Shown: positions 11,232 to 24,041, counted from the first letter of the stretch. The stretch: DNA of 64,000 nucleotides from Corylus avellana (GCF_901000735.1 NC_081548.1:11352744-11416743), one strand, 5' to 3'. Translations and numbers: made by a program. Notes: generated by a model not told the origin, from the letters alone.

Positions 11232-11347
11232 ATATGGGGTGGCCCGCCACCCCAACTGAGCTATTGAGGTGAAGCCACCCTCAAGGGCCGGTCGGGAGTG
11301 GCTGCACCACCCCCTGGACTCCAGGGGTGGCTTCGGCCACCCCCAAA
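11232..11347. repeat. GC-rich palindromic island in AT-rich sequence
   Basis: The segment is built of interleaved inverted copies of ggggtggc and gccacccc (for example ggggtggcccgccacccc near the left end and ggggtggcttcggccacccc near the right end). It can fold into several strong stem-loops. The surrounding DNA is over 70% A/T by eye. It resembles GC-rich foldback MITE cores. No TSD was established. Confidence 0.55.
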
Positions 11348-11795
11348 GACAAGTAAATAAAGAACAAGGAAAAAGAGTCATGTTCCATTAATAAGTGTTC
11401 TAATAATTATAGTTTTTTCATTTATTTTAGTTGATGGAATGTGATAAAATATGAATTAAATAATTAAGTTTACATCTTCTTTATCAGCTTAACTTTTTAG
11501 GAGAAGTCGTGATTTAACATAATATTATGATATGTTGAGTTGGGTAAAATCTCACGAAAAATGGACTCGTTTGCTAATGCTTTTGATGACTACTTTTTTA
11601 TTTTTTATTTAATAAAAAAAAACAAATAACTGAAGACATAAGTTGATCAAAATTACTTTTACTTTTATATCACATCACAACCAAAATATAAAAAGCACAA
11701 TTTAAAAAGCATTATTAAACGTGCTCTACACTCTTAACCCGTCTCTCTGCTTTCTGTTTAGCCCCCATCACTATAAATTTAATTGTCCTTAGGGG

Positions 11796-12223
11796 CAGGG
11801 ACGGAGTCAGAAAATTTTATGGGGGGGGGCAGCCAATTTTATTTTATTCTTTTTATTAAAAAAAAATTATTTTAATTGTTTTTTTATGAAATAAAGACTA
11901 CTGTAAGGGCCAAGAAAAGTAAGCATTTGAGAGTAAATGCCAAAAAATGGACATTTGAAAGTAAGGATCAAAAATTAAAAAAAAAATAAAAAACTTAATG
12001 GGTATGACCCAAAAAAACTAAGAATAGGGCCAAAAGTTTTTATTAGATATTGCCAAAAAATCTAAAAATAGAGCCAAATTATTTATTGGAGGGGCCAAAA
12101 TGACTAAATTTAAAACTTTACTTTATTTTTTTATTTTTTATTTTTACTTATAATTTTTTTTCCTCTTATTTTGGGGGGGTGGGGGACCATGGCCTACCCC
12201 GGTCCCCCCTCCCTCCGTCTCTG
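11796..12223. mobile_element. Non-autonomous hAT-type element, copy 2 (duplicated with flank)
   Basis: Ends are cagggacggag and ctccgtctctg, and the interior is collinear with the copy at 2294-2728. The right flank (gttacaag and the next ~150 bases) is homologous to the right flank of copy 1, whereas the left flank ends ccttagggg and is not a TSD partner. This copy therefore seems to have arrived by segmental duplication rather than by its own transposition. Confidence 0.78.
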
Positions 12224-12570
12224 GTTACAAGTTTTTATGTTAAAATTTATCAATTTCCTTGTAAGTTGTAACTACATAATCAATTAAGCATATAGTTTAA
12301 AAAAAAAAGAAAAAAAGAAAAAAAGTATAACTTCATTGAACACAAACTAAAAGGACAATCACAAATCAACTCGACAAGCATAATAAAGAAACCTACTAGA
12401 TAAAATTCAAAATTCACTTAAAAAATAAGTTAAGTTGGTTAATTGTCGGTTATCCGACAAAAACAAAACCTTTTGGAACTATGTTAGGATAAAATTGGTT
12501 TAGATATAAGTGTTTTTTCAAAATGGTGGTTCATAATCAGAGTAAGGTTAATTTAACTGTAACCCGTACA

Positions 12571-12804
12571 TTATCAAGATGGTGGTTCAATGACTCAAGA
12601 AAATCTCTAAGTGAGTAGGTAAGTATTAGGGTGTGAGTTCGAATCTTTGTAATGAAAAATCTCAATGCCTAATTAATATTAGCCACCTTAGTTCTCACTA
12701 ATGCATTGATGGGACGGGCAACTAAGCTATAACTCAGTTGGACACCTAGTTATAATAGTTACAATCAGCCTCCTCCAACCTTTTTGCTCAGAAAAGAAAA
12801 AAAA
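12571..12804 (+). mobile_element. SINE-like retroposon with poly(A) tail
   Basis: The 234-bp insertion is bounded by a perfect 16-bp TSD, aactgtaacccgtaca, at 12555-12570 and 12805-12820, and ends in an A-rich tail (gaaaagaaaaaaaa). Inside, tctaagtgagtagg resembles a pol III A box and gagttcgaatc a B box. The A box lies further from the 5' end than usual, so the tRNA origin is less certain than the retroposition. Confidence 0.72.
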
Positions 12805-12820
12805 AACTGTAACCCGTACA

Positions 12821-13786
12821 AATCACAATGAACCACTCAGCCACCCATCTCAGGTAACAAGCCACCCACTGTTACTAGTTTCCCTTCTGACAACTAATTT
12901 AACTCCATAAAACACCATGTTTGCCTTTTGAGTACATGATGCCATAATTGTTTATATATATATATATATATATAAAGGTTAAGTTCCATATTTTCAAATT
13001 GACATAGCAATTTATAGTTAGTAAATTAAGTAAGAGAAATTAATAAGCCAAAATTTACTGCCCGACAAGTTTGTAAATGATTTTGTAGCAAAATTACGGT
13101 AATCAAAATCAAATAGTGAAATAGGATGCGCGCCTACTGGAAATCTTCTCTAACCTGTCTCACAAAGACCTTCTATTAAATTGATTATGGTTTGAATTTA
13201 ATAAACTATACGCATACAACTTACTGCAACCAGAGTTGGTATTTAATTTAATTTAATTAATCTCGGCATGATTTTCAATTAATTAATTAATTAATTGTGA
13301 AACCAACGCGTAAAAGAAATAAAGATAGCGTGTTGACCACTCGCACCAACTCCAACGTACTAATGTTTGCTTCTCCATGACTCAGAAGAAGAAGCTCGAC
13401 ATTTTCTGCTCCTGCTAACAACCGCGTAACCGATTCTAAAAGCCGGAGAAATCATACGCGTCACCGTGAGTGCACAGTGGAGTGCATACCTCCGGCACGC
13501 CAGAAATCTGATTAGCTACGAGCCTACGATGTGGACGTACAAACACAATAGCAGTTATTGTAATTCACTCGTTTTTTTCTTCTTCCCATAAATCCCACCT
13601 CGGGCTCTTCATATCCTTCAAATCTTCCAAATTAGGGTTCCTTTTGGGTTCTCTCCAATTTGTGAATCCCCAAAACCTGGCTTGGAACTTGGTTGGCTTT
13701 GCTTAGATCTGGCTCGTCTGTTCAAATTGTAGAGAAAATCGAAGGCTATTTGATTCTTGAGCTATTACAACAAGAAGTAGGGTCTG
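12821..13786 (+). promoter_or_regulatory. Upstream region and 5' leader of the four-helix membrane protein gene
   Basis: This stretch has no ORF of note. It contains an (AT)n run at 12955-12975 and a ttaatt run at 13279-13296. From about 13560 it shows the pyrimidine-rich character and an attagggttcc motif common in plant leaders. The transcription start is probably between 13560 and 13680; this is inferred from composition only. Confidence 0.4.
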
Positions 13787-16700
13787 ATGGAGGTGATCGG
13801 GGACGCGCTTCGCCGGGCGTTCATGCCGAAGCACGAGTACGAGACCCTGCGGGAAGAGGACAGGGCGTGGGGCAAGCTTCAGAGGCCGCTCGTAACGGCT
13901 TTCGTGGCCTTCATTTTGCTCCTGGTGATTATATGCACGACTATCAGTTTGAACATTGTTTACCCTGGCGACAATGGGAAGAGGCCGTTTTGCAGCGACG
14001 AGAGGCTTCAGCCTCTGTCTTTGAACTCCAAAGGGGGTGGAGGAGGAGATTTTGATCTGTTTCCGGGCGCGTATTATCTGACCGACCAGGAGACTGTGGA
14101 TTACTACTTGATGGTTGTGTTCTTTCCCTCCGTGCTCATTTTCTTGCTCTCGGCTCTCTATCTTGTTGCAGGTAAAGGCAAATTTTTCGAGTTTTTGTGT
14201 CTCGTTTATTTCGAACTTATTGGTGTTTTTTGTTAGTTTTCTGGGAAGAACGGGGGATGGTAGAGAACTTGGATTTTGAGTTCTGTGTTTGGTTTGGGTT
14301 ATCAAGAGTGTACCTTCCTATTAATCCTAAGGGTCATATAATATTATTTCAATTCTGGGAGGTTCATTCTGTTTATATTGGAACATTTCTCTCTTTTTTC
14401 TATTTTAATTCTAGGATTTCATTCCATTTTCAGAAGAGTCGTATATAATGTCAGATATAGCTGTAAATTTAGGATTATATGAGAAATAGGAAACAAAGTT
14501 CTTACGTTGTTGATGTTGGTATGCGCTTTTTATAATATTTGAGAAGTTATAAGATCCTCAAGTAACGGAGGATTTACTGTCAATCATTAGATCTTGATGC
14601 CAAAAATTAGTTTTTTAAGCTTAGTAATTTTTTACAGTTAACAGAATTAACCTCACTAGATGCATTTTAGCATGACGACATGCTGTCAGTCAACATCCTA
14701 GGCTCTGAGCATAATTACTAGAAAGGGAATCCAGTTCAAAATATTTTTATGGCATATGTGAGATTGAGAAACGACTGGGAGCCCAATTGGAAACTTCTGG
14801 GTTACCTTATAAAAGCTTTTTTTTCTAAACAAAGAGGAAACTGTTAAGTAATTAGATTGGAAAACTGAGTTGGAAACTTTGTAAAAGAGCTCATGCAAGG
14901 TGAAAACATACTTAGATTTTCATTAAATCTGAAGTTTATGGAAATAATGTAGGGGATAATTCTCTTCTTGTGTTTTAAGTCAAGAAAGCACAAAACTCTC
15001 CAAACTACTAATCTAATTGAAAGCAATTTCAAATAAGTTTTTGAAGCATTTCCTCAGCATGTTAGAAAGGACTTGTGTATCATCTTTAGAAGTCAGCAAA
15101 AATGTTATCATGAAATTGTATCTTTCCATCCATCCTTCTTGTTTCTGGATAGAGACCTAGAATTTTTGTCGTGTGTTTTTATTGAAGGTTCTATCTTCAT
15201 GGTCTTTTTGCTCTTTGTTTCAGATACTGGGTTTTTAAAATTGATGATTGAAGTACTTACAGTCACTGCTCTGCAGTGTAAACTGAAATATGTGAAAATA
15301 ATGAAGGGTCAAGCACCTTTTGCTGTTTGCTCAATGTATTTATCTATGGGTGTATGTTACTTGCTGCAAACTTGTTTACTTGAAAGAGACTTTCAGTATT
15401 TTATTGAGTCTCTTATGTTAGCTTTGATCCATCAGTTGTACCCCATCCAATATAAAATCATGTCCTGCATCAATGTTAGTTTGGTTGCTCTGGGATCAAT
15501 TCCAAGATTGTTTCATTGGATACTTTTTCGCATAGGTTCCAAATGGTTTGTTTGTATTATAGCCATGTAATCTACTGCTTTCTTTATGTTTAATGAATTT
15601 CTGTTTTCTCATAGTTCTGATTTTGCTGCAGGAATCATTGTTGCTTATGCTGCTCCAAAAAGACATGAGTGCTTGAAGGTGGTCGAAAATAATTACTGTG
15701 CTTCAAAAAGAGGTGTGCTCTTTCTCTAACTTGTTTTCTCTCGTGTAAATGAAATTTAGCTAGTATGAGTGGTATTTTTCTTTCATGCCCATCGTTTACC
15801 TAAACAACAACCCCTCCCCACCTTTCTTCTATTTATTTATTTATTTTTTATTTTATTTTTTTCAATTATTGAAGACGTCAAAATTTTTTTTTTTCAAATA
15901 TGATGGGAGTGATCCTTTCTATTTATTTTAGGAATAGCTGCAGCTGTCATTGGGTTGTTGCTATGAACTCTTCTTAAAATCCTTGCTAGATTGTTCTCAT
16001 CTCTAATCCGGATTATGTTTAAAAGCTGAATACATAAACAATTTAGCCCACCAAATGTTGGTCTGTGATGTATTTCTCCCTGAAGTGTCTCTGTTATGCT
16101 TCGTTTGGTTGCCAACATGACAGTGTGAAGAACAAAAGTTAGGATCTTTCAGCTTCTAGGTAGTCTGGACACAGTTCGTCTGGTTGATTTGAGGCAGATT
16201 TAGATGAATAATCCACAAATTTTTGGCTTGGAGCTACAGAGTTTATATTTTGTCTCTTCTTGCATTTGGAACAGGAATATTGTTACATTTATATTTAAGC
16301 CTTGCTAGCGTATCATTAGGACTACTTGGATTACTTTTATGTTTAACCCTTGTTACATTTTGTCTTAATATAATTTTTCTTGTAGTAATACAAATCAGAA
16401 AGTCTACTTGGATTACAGTTGATTACAGAAAATCATCTGCAACTGGATTTTCAAAAGTTGAAAGCCAGAGACATCCTTCCTCTTTGTTTGCATTTTTTTC
16501 ATTTACTTTTTGTGCAAGAAAATGAAAAGGAAATTAATGTAATCATAACCATGGAGATGTTTCTTGTACAATTTACTCAGTTTTCATCATATCATTGTCA
16601 TATCTGATAGAGGCTAAAAAGACTTGGAAAAATGTTGCATGAACACCTCAAATAAGTGGATTTGAAGCTTCCTTCTTGTAATCCACAGGTGGGGTTCGTT

Positions 16701-17107
16701 GTCTGTCTGTGTTGAATATCATCTTTGCCATCATCTTTGGCCTTCTCGCGTTATTTCTTGGATCAACCCTCCTCACATTAGGGAACAGCTGCTCTGTACC
16801 CCTATTTTGGTGCTATGAGATCTCGTCATGGGGACTGGTTATTCTATATGGGGGAACTGCATTCTTCCTAAGAAGGAAAGCAGCTGTGATTCTTGATGAG
16901 GGAGACTTTAGCGGTCGAAACCTTGGGCTGGAAATGTTGGAAGCGAATCCCTTGGAAGTCACACCAGACGTGGAAAGGCGTGTTAATGAAGGGTTTAAGG
17001 TATGGATGGGGTCATCCCTCCTATCCTCTGACGAAGAAGATGAACCTAACAGTTACCAGGAAGCGCCTCATGCTAATCATACCGGTGCTAACAGGCAAAG
17101 AGTGTGA
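13787..17107 (+). CDS. Conserved plant four-transmembrane protein, three exons, 294 aa
   Basis: Exons are 13787-14171, 15632-15712 and 16689-17107 (stop TGA). All junctions are GT-AG and keep frame, each with a glycine codon split after its first base. The protein starts MEVIGDALRRAFMPKHEYE. It has predicted helices at about residues 34-59, 105-132, ~160-185 and ~195-220, a glycine-rich loop (SKGGGGGDFD) between helices 1 and 2, and a hydrophilic acidic tail of about 65 residues with SSDEEDEPNS. From memory it resembles the plant family annotated as uncharacterised conserved protein UCP022280 (Arabidopsis At4g26410). That match needs a search. The role is unknown; an endomembrane location is likely from the topology. 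Intron 1 (1460 bp) and intron 2 (976 bp) hold no other recognised element. Confidence 0.88.
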
Positions 17108-19405
17108 TCTTCAAGTTATGCGTTCAGAAATCAGAATAACACATCTTCCTTGCAATTTCTTAATGACTTAAGCACTGGGAATGGATGGAGTTTTGGATTA
17201 TTGAATGCACAAACTTCTTGATAGTTCAACTGATGTCATGCAACGAGTGGATGGAGCTATTTGGCTGGGGATGAAGTCCACTGTATAAGGTCTCATTTCA
17301 TTTGTCGTCTTAGGTAATGTAGCTTGTGAATAACTAACGAATTTTTCTCTTTTTTCTTCGCTTTTTGGGAGGAGGGCGAGAGAGGAAAAAGAAAAGCAAG
17401 AATTAGTAGTTACTCTTGCTGAGTTTTGTATCCAGTATGGAAGTCCGCTGATTACTGATAAATACTTATGAACTTGATATACTTGTTTTTCTGTCTCAAC
17501 ATTCTCAGAACAGATAATATTGTCATCTCAGAAATGTGGCTTGGTTATCAATTTATTGGTCTTATGATGGTGCGACAGTTTGTGCGGAGCTAGCTCGTTG
17601 AGCATGCACCACCTAATGGAGGATGTGGTCTTGATACAGTGAAATGGCAAATAAGATTTCATGTATAGACGACGGTGTTAATACGATTGACCACACCCCA
17701 CCCCAGTAATTTGGCCAAGAATACTTGCAAAGATAAGCAAAAACAAAAGACGGTGAACAAAAGCCGGTAGACACTCTAATGCTTAAGTCAATAGGATAAT
17801 TTAATTTCTGAAATGGTAGGAGGCAATAAGACAGGAGAAATGATGTGCATGCCTCAAATTAGGGCTTGTTACCTTCTTTATAGAATTGTCATAGGTAAGG
17901 TAATAGGGTCTGATAATGCAAATATAGGAGGTGAAGAGCTCAGTATGGGAGGTGGTTGATTCCAATGAATGCCTTTCCTTCTGCGCATCCCTTCCTTGTA
18001 GAGTCAATCCTTCCTTATACAGTGTCAAGTTTGAATAGGTAAGGTCATTAGTGGGGTATACTTTTCATTATACAAAGCCTTTTTACAATATGTATGTGAC
18101 TGTTGGTTGAGTATAACGCTCCAAAAAATTATTTAACTAGTAATTAACTCTTCACTATGCTTCCTGTCTAATTCTTCCAAGAATGAGACCAAGAAATCTC
18201 TACTACTCAAAAAGAGAATATTAAGCAACGAAAACACATGATATCCTTATCAACATTAAATCATTACAACCAGAACATCTATTAAGAATCGTTACATTTA
18301 CTAATATAGTCTATACATATCATCGCTATAAAAATATCCAAAGTAAACCTTAATACATACACGTGTCTTAAACTCTAAGTATGTTATATCACCCAAAGTT
18401 ACTAATTACCATGAACAACCTCTGAAATCCCACGATGAGTTTTCAAGCGTTATGCCAATTACTATCATAACGCCAAATGATCACAACTATCTCAAATTCC
18501 TCCTTACTCAAATCTGGCATCTAAAAGTAGTCTAACTATACAGTATAAACAACATATGTTTTATATGTAGAAAAATATAAGTGTAAGTCCTTGACTTAGT
18601 GAGTAATAATATAGTTATCATGTACTGAACTCAGTTATTCAACAAAAGTTTATAAATCAAAAGTAGTAATATAAATGAAGTATTCCGTTAAATAAAAAGA
18701 ATTTCATGATAATAGTTATAAATATAGCACTTGATATATTAACTGAGCATGTCATATAATAAAGTTGTAGTACAACACTCATGTTTCAGTACAAGCAGCT
18801 CGACCAAGTTCGACCTAGGGTGATTCACTCCACTAATGACGGTTGTCCTTGTTACCACCAATCAAACATGGCTACATTGGTCGCAAAACAAACATTGAAT
18901 CTAATACCAAACATGTTTAAATAGATATTAACCTGTAGCTAAAAAGAATGCACGAATACCAATCCGTATATGTAGGCTTGTAGCCATGCTACAAAAAACG
19001 AGACACATTATTTGGATGTTTTCGGCTCTTGCAACACTAGTTACACCAAACAATTTGAAACCATCAGATAAAAGGGTGCGAAATCAAACAAAATTTTTCA
19101 AAATTTCTTTAACCTATTCTATAAAAATGACTTATACTTTTTACATGTGAGAAGCATGCACATGCCTTTTGAATATATATATATATATATTTTAAAACTT
19201 TGTTCATGTAATTAAAAAAAACATGTATTTCTTACATATAAATGACACATGTCATTTTTATAAACTAGGTTAGAAAAATTTTCTTCAACCTAGTTTAGAG
19301 AAAAGCTCTGTCTGTGCAAAATCCAATCGTTCGATTTTATTTGTTTGACAATGAAGACCAAATCATGACCATCCACTTTTTCTCTTCCTCCACACTGTGA
19401 AGAAT
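17108..19405. other. 3' flank, then intergenic with possible LTR debris
   Basis: Roughly 17108-17500 should hold the 3' UTR of the upstream gene. After that no coding region is visible. Around 18590-18960 motifs such as gacttagtgagtaa and a run resembling the 23620-24010 block suggest a highly decayed LTR fragment, but the match is weak. Confidence 0.4.
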
Positions 19406-19505
19406 NNNNNNNNNNNNNNNNNNNNNNNNNNNNNNNNNNNNNNNNNNNNNNNNNNNNNNNNNNNNNNNNNNNNNNNNNNNNNNNNNNNNNNNNNNNNNNN
19501 NNNNN
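19406..19505. other. Assembly gap (100 N)
   Basis: Exactly 100 consecutive undetermined bases. Translations across it are meaningless. The true length missing is unknown because 100 is a conventional placeholder. Confidence 0.98.
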
Positions 19506-19805
19506 AGTTTAATATATTTATATTTGTTTTTGTTAAAAGTGACACATGTCGCCATTTTATTGGTGCTGAAGTGGCATTTAACGGAATCCGTAAAATGTTT
19601 TAACGAAATTCGACTTGAAAACGAAATTATTTTTTTGGCATAAGCTAGGGACCTCTGAGTTTACTTTCATATAACATGGCATAATTTGTAATTTTGGTCA
19701 ACTGTAAGATCTATTTTTGCATTTATCCATATTTTTTATACCACACAGAATAATTTGTAATTTATGTTAACTTCTTTTAGTGAAGTGATTTTTTTGTTTA
19801 TCCCT

Positions 19806-19847
<42 letters not shown>

Positions 19848-20238
19848 GAGTTTTCTTTGTTTTTTAATGTTTAAAAAATAGTTTAATTTAATTTTTAATT
19901 TTTGTTTTTAAGAGATATGAATATAATAATAAAAAATGGCATTTTTTTATGCACTTAAGGTAGTTTGATATATTACTTTGGTACACTTGTCATTGTAGTA
20001 CTATATTTCAAGAACAGGTGTTAGTTTATGAGACTTCTTTTTTTATTTTATTTTATTTTTTTATTTTTTTTTATATATCTTTCCCTTTTTAAAATCAAAT
20101 ATAGCATGACAAGTCGTGTTGTAATGCTCAAGTCTAGCTTCAGTGCATTTGTGTTGCCCACCCTTTGTTCCATGCAAGCTTCTTTCCCCTTCGACTTTGA
20201 TCAACTCCTTTGCATTACTCGAGATTTTTATTTACAAA
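19506..20238. other. Intergenic with (AT)n microsatellite at 19808-19842
   Basis: No gene is seen. The AT dinucleotide run is about 35 bases long. A T-rich stretch follows at 20035-20080. Confidence 0.6.
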
Positions 20239-20247
20239 GCATCCATG

Positions 20248-20457
20248 GATTTGGCTTACATGCTGTTATTAAAATAACAACATGTATGATGTAGTTTAAT
20301 CAACAGTTAAGATTGAATTTTAAAGTTGACTTACTTTTAGAAGCATTTAATAAGAGAAAAAAAAATGAAAAGAGATTTTGAGAAATTAAATCTTGATCGT
20401 TGATTAAATTACAGCATACATGCTGTTATTAAAATAACAGCATGTAAGCCAAATCCA
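20248..20457. mobile_element. MULE-like MITE
   Basis: Arms of about 55 bases are inverted repeats. The left begins gatttggcttacatgctgtt and the right ends aacagcatgtaagccaaatc. Both carry the internal palindrome tgctgttattaaaataaca. The flanks repeat gcatccatg (20239-20247 and 20458-20466), a 7-9 bp TSD depending on where the terminus is drawn, which fits Mutator-like elements. No coding capacity. Confidence 0.8.
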
Positions 20458-20474
20458 GCATCCATGACCTTTGA

Positions 20475-21497
20475 TGTAACGCCCCTCCAATTATCATTTC
20501 TTTAAATAATTGGATGTGGTGCCAACTCACTCTTTTATCTCAAAGTAATGTTGGCTTGAAGCCAAATGACTATGTATCGCTTTGTACATATTTTGAAAAC
20601 GTTTCTTTTTGCTTAATAAGTAAAAATACTTACAATGTCTACTTGGGTATGCTTGAGGAACTTTAACCCAACTCAGAATGTACCTCTGCATTTACATAGT
20701 AAATATACTATTAGGCTTAACTCTAGGCTTAAATAACTCAAGCTTTACAAAGATATTTAAACCACAAAAGTATCTCACCCCACAAGGTAACCCATAGCAT
20801 TATAGGGTTTTCATTTGACACCACATTAGCTTGTAATGCTAACCCATAGAGAATCTCTAGGGATAGACACTCAAACTTAAAACGTAGACAAAAACTATGG
20901 TTTTGGATCTTACCTTGATTTTCAATGAAATTCAAGGTTTCAAGTTACGAAACTTCAACTCAAGCTTAAACCAAGCTTTGAACTCCACCAATTGAAAAAG
21001 CCCTAAAGAAATTTGGGAGATTAAGCAAAACCCCAAAAAATCTCAAGAAAACTTAGGGTTTATGGATTTACCTTAAACTAGTTGGTGAAAACGTTGATCT
21101 AACACCAAAAACACCAAGAAATGTGTTCCTGAGGTTAGATTTGGCTTTGGAAACTTTTACAAATCAATACCTAAGGTTTGGGTACAAACCTAAGGATAGA
21201 GGAGAGAAAAACGGAGAAGGGGTGGAAAAAATGAGAGAAATAAGTTTTCTCTCGCATGCTGGGTATTCATACCAATGCGACTTGTTTGGATGAGGGGACC
21301 CTCATTCGAATGAGTAAGTGAACTTGGCTGCAACTCGTTCAAACGAGGTTGCAGGTGAGGCGTTCTGTGTCACATCATCCGACATTCGTTCGGACAAGAT
21401 AGTGCATGAGACTCTCTAGAAAAGGCTCGTTTGGATGGAGGAACTACCGCTGGGATGACAAAATAGAAAACCAGTTTAGCAGCTATCCTATTTAGTA
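20475..21497. mobile_element. Probable LTR fragment beginning TGTAACGCCCC
   Basis: The sequence starts tgtaacgcccctcc, a form typical of some plant Gypsy LTR ends, and contains cttaataagtaaaaa like the segments near 18.6 and 23.6 kb. The right end and TSD could not be fixed, so the extent is approximate. It is interrupted on the right by the solo LTR at 21503. Confidence 0.35.
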
Positions 21498-21502
21498 GTA
21501 GG

Positions 21503-22836
21503 TGTTGTGAGTTTTAAATGTTACTCGCAAGTGTACAAATCGTTTGCAATATAGCTTTTGCAAGTGCGAGGTCGAATTCACAAGGAATTGTGTTTTTGAA
21601 GACTAAATATATTTAAATTAATTAAATCCTAACCTAGTTCCGAAAGATTTTTTATTTTGAATAAAAGAAAGCATAAACTAAGAAAGCTAAACAAATAATC
21701 AACTAAGAACGTATTAAGGTTGTGGAATCCACACTCACCAAATCAACACACCACATTCCATGTTCATCAATATTGTCTAAAGTTCTGACAAATGAAATCG
21801 TATGTATGTCTTACTATGCTTCACAAATTAATTAAATCATCTAATGTATCCATCCATTACACAAATCACAAAAGATATTCGGATTAAACTAAATCATCAA
21901 TAGTATCCATAAGATATATCACAAAAGATATCCAATTTTATTTTGATAAATAAAGATCCAAGCAAAACAATTAAATGAAGCTCTCCTAAATCATCACATG
22001 TATCCGTAAATCATAATAGATATCCAAGAGTAATCTCAATAATTAAATTAAAGTAAAACAATTGAAATCTTAAAAATCCATAAAATTAGAATAATATTGA
22101 CTTACAAAAAAATGTAGTTGTTCTTCATCGGTGAGGCTTCATTTCAACCTTAGTTGGGAATTACCTCCACGTGATATTGAAAATAAAACATGAACCTAAA
22201 GAAAACTAAAATAAAAAAGGGAGAAAAACTATAGAAATTCAGACTTGGTCTCCCAGCCTCCTTTTCTTGAGGCTTAGTTGTCTATTTATAAGGGTTTTTA
22301 GGGCTTTAAACCCTAAAAACAGCGGCTAGAACGAGTCTGATAAGTGGTCCGTCTAGACGGGCCTTTTCAGCATACGGACATGCCTACCGAGTGCTCTCGA
22401 TCACACAATACGTGCGCTCACGCGCACTGACGTTTGGACGGGACTTCCCACCTTTCAGACGGCTTGCGAAACAGTGGCTCTTTTGACCTAGTAAACATCG
22501 AAATTAGCAAACTCTCGTGAAACATGACTTTGTATATATTTAAGTTAGCGCTTTCCAATGCCGCCACGATTACTCTAATCCAAGTTTTACAACTCTAGAT
22601 ATGGTCTTTTTAGCGGGACTCGTCAGGTACGAATTATCGCTCGATCCAAATTTGCTGCAAATGCTCCCCGAAGTGTCTTAAGCCCCATAATTAATGGAAT
22701 GAGTTGCATTTTTCCCTTAGCAACCTACAAAACACTAAAAACAAAGAACTAACACAAAACATCAAATTAAAACATAGTCAAAGGATTAACAAATGCAAAT
22801 TAAGGGAATCAAATATGCAATATTTAGCACTCATCA
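21503..22836 (-). mobile_element. Solo LTR (Athila-like family)
   Basis: A 1334-bp block opens tgttgtgag and closes gcactcatca, with 5-bp TSDs gtagg at 21498-21502 and 22837-22841. It has the LTR architecture of the Athila copies at 24650 and 34293: an actcgcaagtg box near the plus-strand left end, a cacttatca-like right end, and a CG-rich segment near 22370-22445. Orientation is inferred by analogy with the full element. No internal coding region remains, so recombination between two LTRs is the likely origin. Confidence 0.85.
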
Positions 22837-22841
22837 GTAGG

Positions 22842-23305
22842 CTTTAAATAAATGTTTTTACAATATTTATATGTTCATTTTCTTTAAGTTTACAATGTAA
22901 ATAAGAAAATTCACCCATTTGTATTCAATAAAAAATACAGAAAAATTAAATTCCCACTAGATCAAAATGTCAAAATCCAGTTTTAGTACAAAATATGATT
23001 TTCGAGAGTTTATTAACAAGTGATTCATCAATGTACATTTTATAATAAAATCTCATAAAATCCCATTTGGCTATTCAATCTATAAGGAACAAAAACCGGT
23101 AGAAATTGTATTGAAAATATCAATAAAAGAGAAATTCATTTTCCATACTATTCAAGTTTAGAATGAATAATTCATCCATCTAATTTTCTTGGGCATTATA
23201 TGCTATCCTTTTATTTATTCATTTTACCCGGTACCGGTTCTATTGCATTTATCTCTATTGCCAAGGACTCAAGCACATATACATGATAAAACTAGGCACA
23301 TGCAT
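22842..23305. other. Intergenic, AT-rich
   Basis: No coding region, RNA gene or bounded element can be supported. Confidence 0.6.
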
Positions 23306-24040
23306 TGTAACGCCTCCAAAACTAGCCTTAGCCAGCCTGGCAGGGTTACTGGCAATTATCTCAGTTTAACCAACTAGTGGCTAAATGGGGAACCGGCCCT
23401 CTAAGCATTATCAGAGTTAATGCATATGAATGTGAAATAAATCTGAGAAATCTATAAATCATTACAGGAACAAGTATAATCCTCAAATTAAAGACATGAA
23501 AAAACTAACAATAATATAAAGCAAACATGATAATAGCATGAAGATCTTAAAGCAAAGTCTGTAGCAGCAACCGTTCTACTCTTGGGTTCTAAGAACAAGC
23601 TCCCTATAAGAGTAATAACCACGTAAGTCTAACGACTTAGTAAGTAAACCTTGCAATTGGGTATGACATGAGCTCATTATTATTATATGAAAATAAACGT
23701 GCAGTTATGATATCATTGAAAAGAGGTGTTGTCTCCGTTAATACACATTGAAAATATTGTTTGGTTTTATAAAGGGTAGTGTACTCCCGGTGGCAATCGC
23801 CTAAATATTTAAATGTAGAAAAACTAATGCATCATAACTATCATATATGTTCTACCCAAGATATTGCCCATTTTTAGCAGGGTTGGCGCTGTTTCGAGGG
23901 ACCTGTAATACAATGTCGGTGCCTCGATCATTTTACGTTACTGTCCATAACACTAGCAACCCGACCGAGTCCAACCACGGGTGGCCAACATTACTAATGA
24001 TGTACGTCTTATAGTGACTGCCTGTTAAGGCTGAGCCGGT
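23306..24040. mobile_element. Probable LTR or retroelement fragment beginning TGTAACGCC
   Basis: It starts tgtaacgcctccaaaact and contains the gacttagtaagtaa motif also seen near 18.6 kb. It runs into the ORF remnant at 24042-24561. Boundaries are uncertain and no TSD was found. Confidence 0.35.
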
Positions 24041-24041
24041 C

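Noticed and set aside
15073..15570. 165-codon open frame in intron 1 of the four-helix protein gene
   Set aside because: It has no recognisable domain and is AT-rich. Exon 1 joins exon 2 in frame without it, so it is most likely a chance opening in the intron.
20470..20818. Possible 339-bp LTR with TSD tttga starting at the TGTAACGCCCC end
   Set aside because: A CA followed by tttga occurs at 20812, but a 5-base match over this length is expected by chance, and the related sequence seems to continue beyond it.
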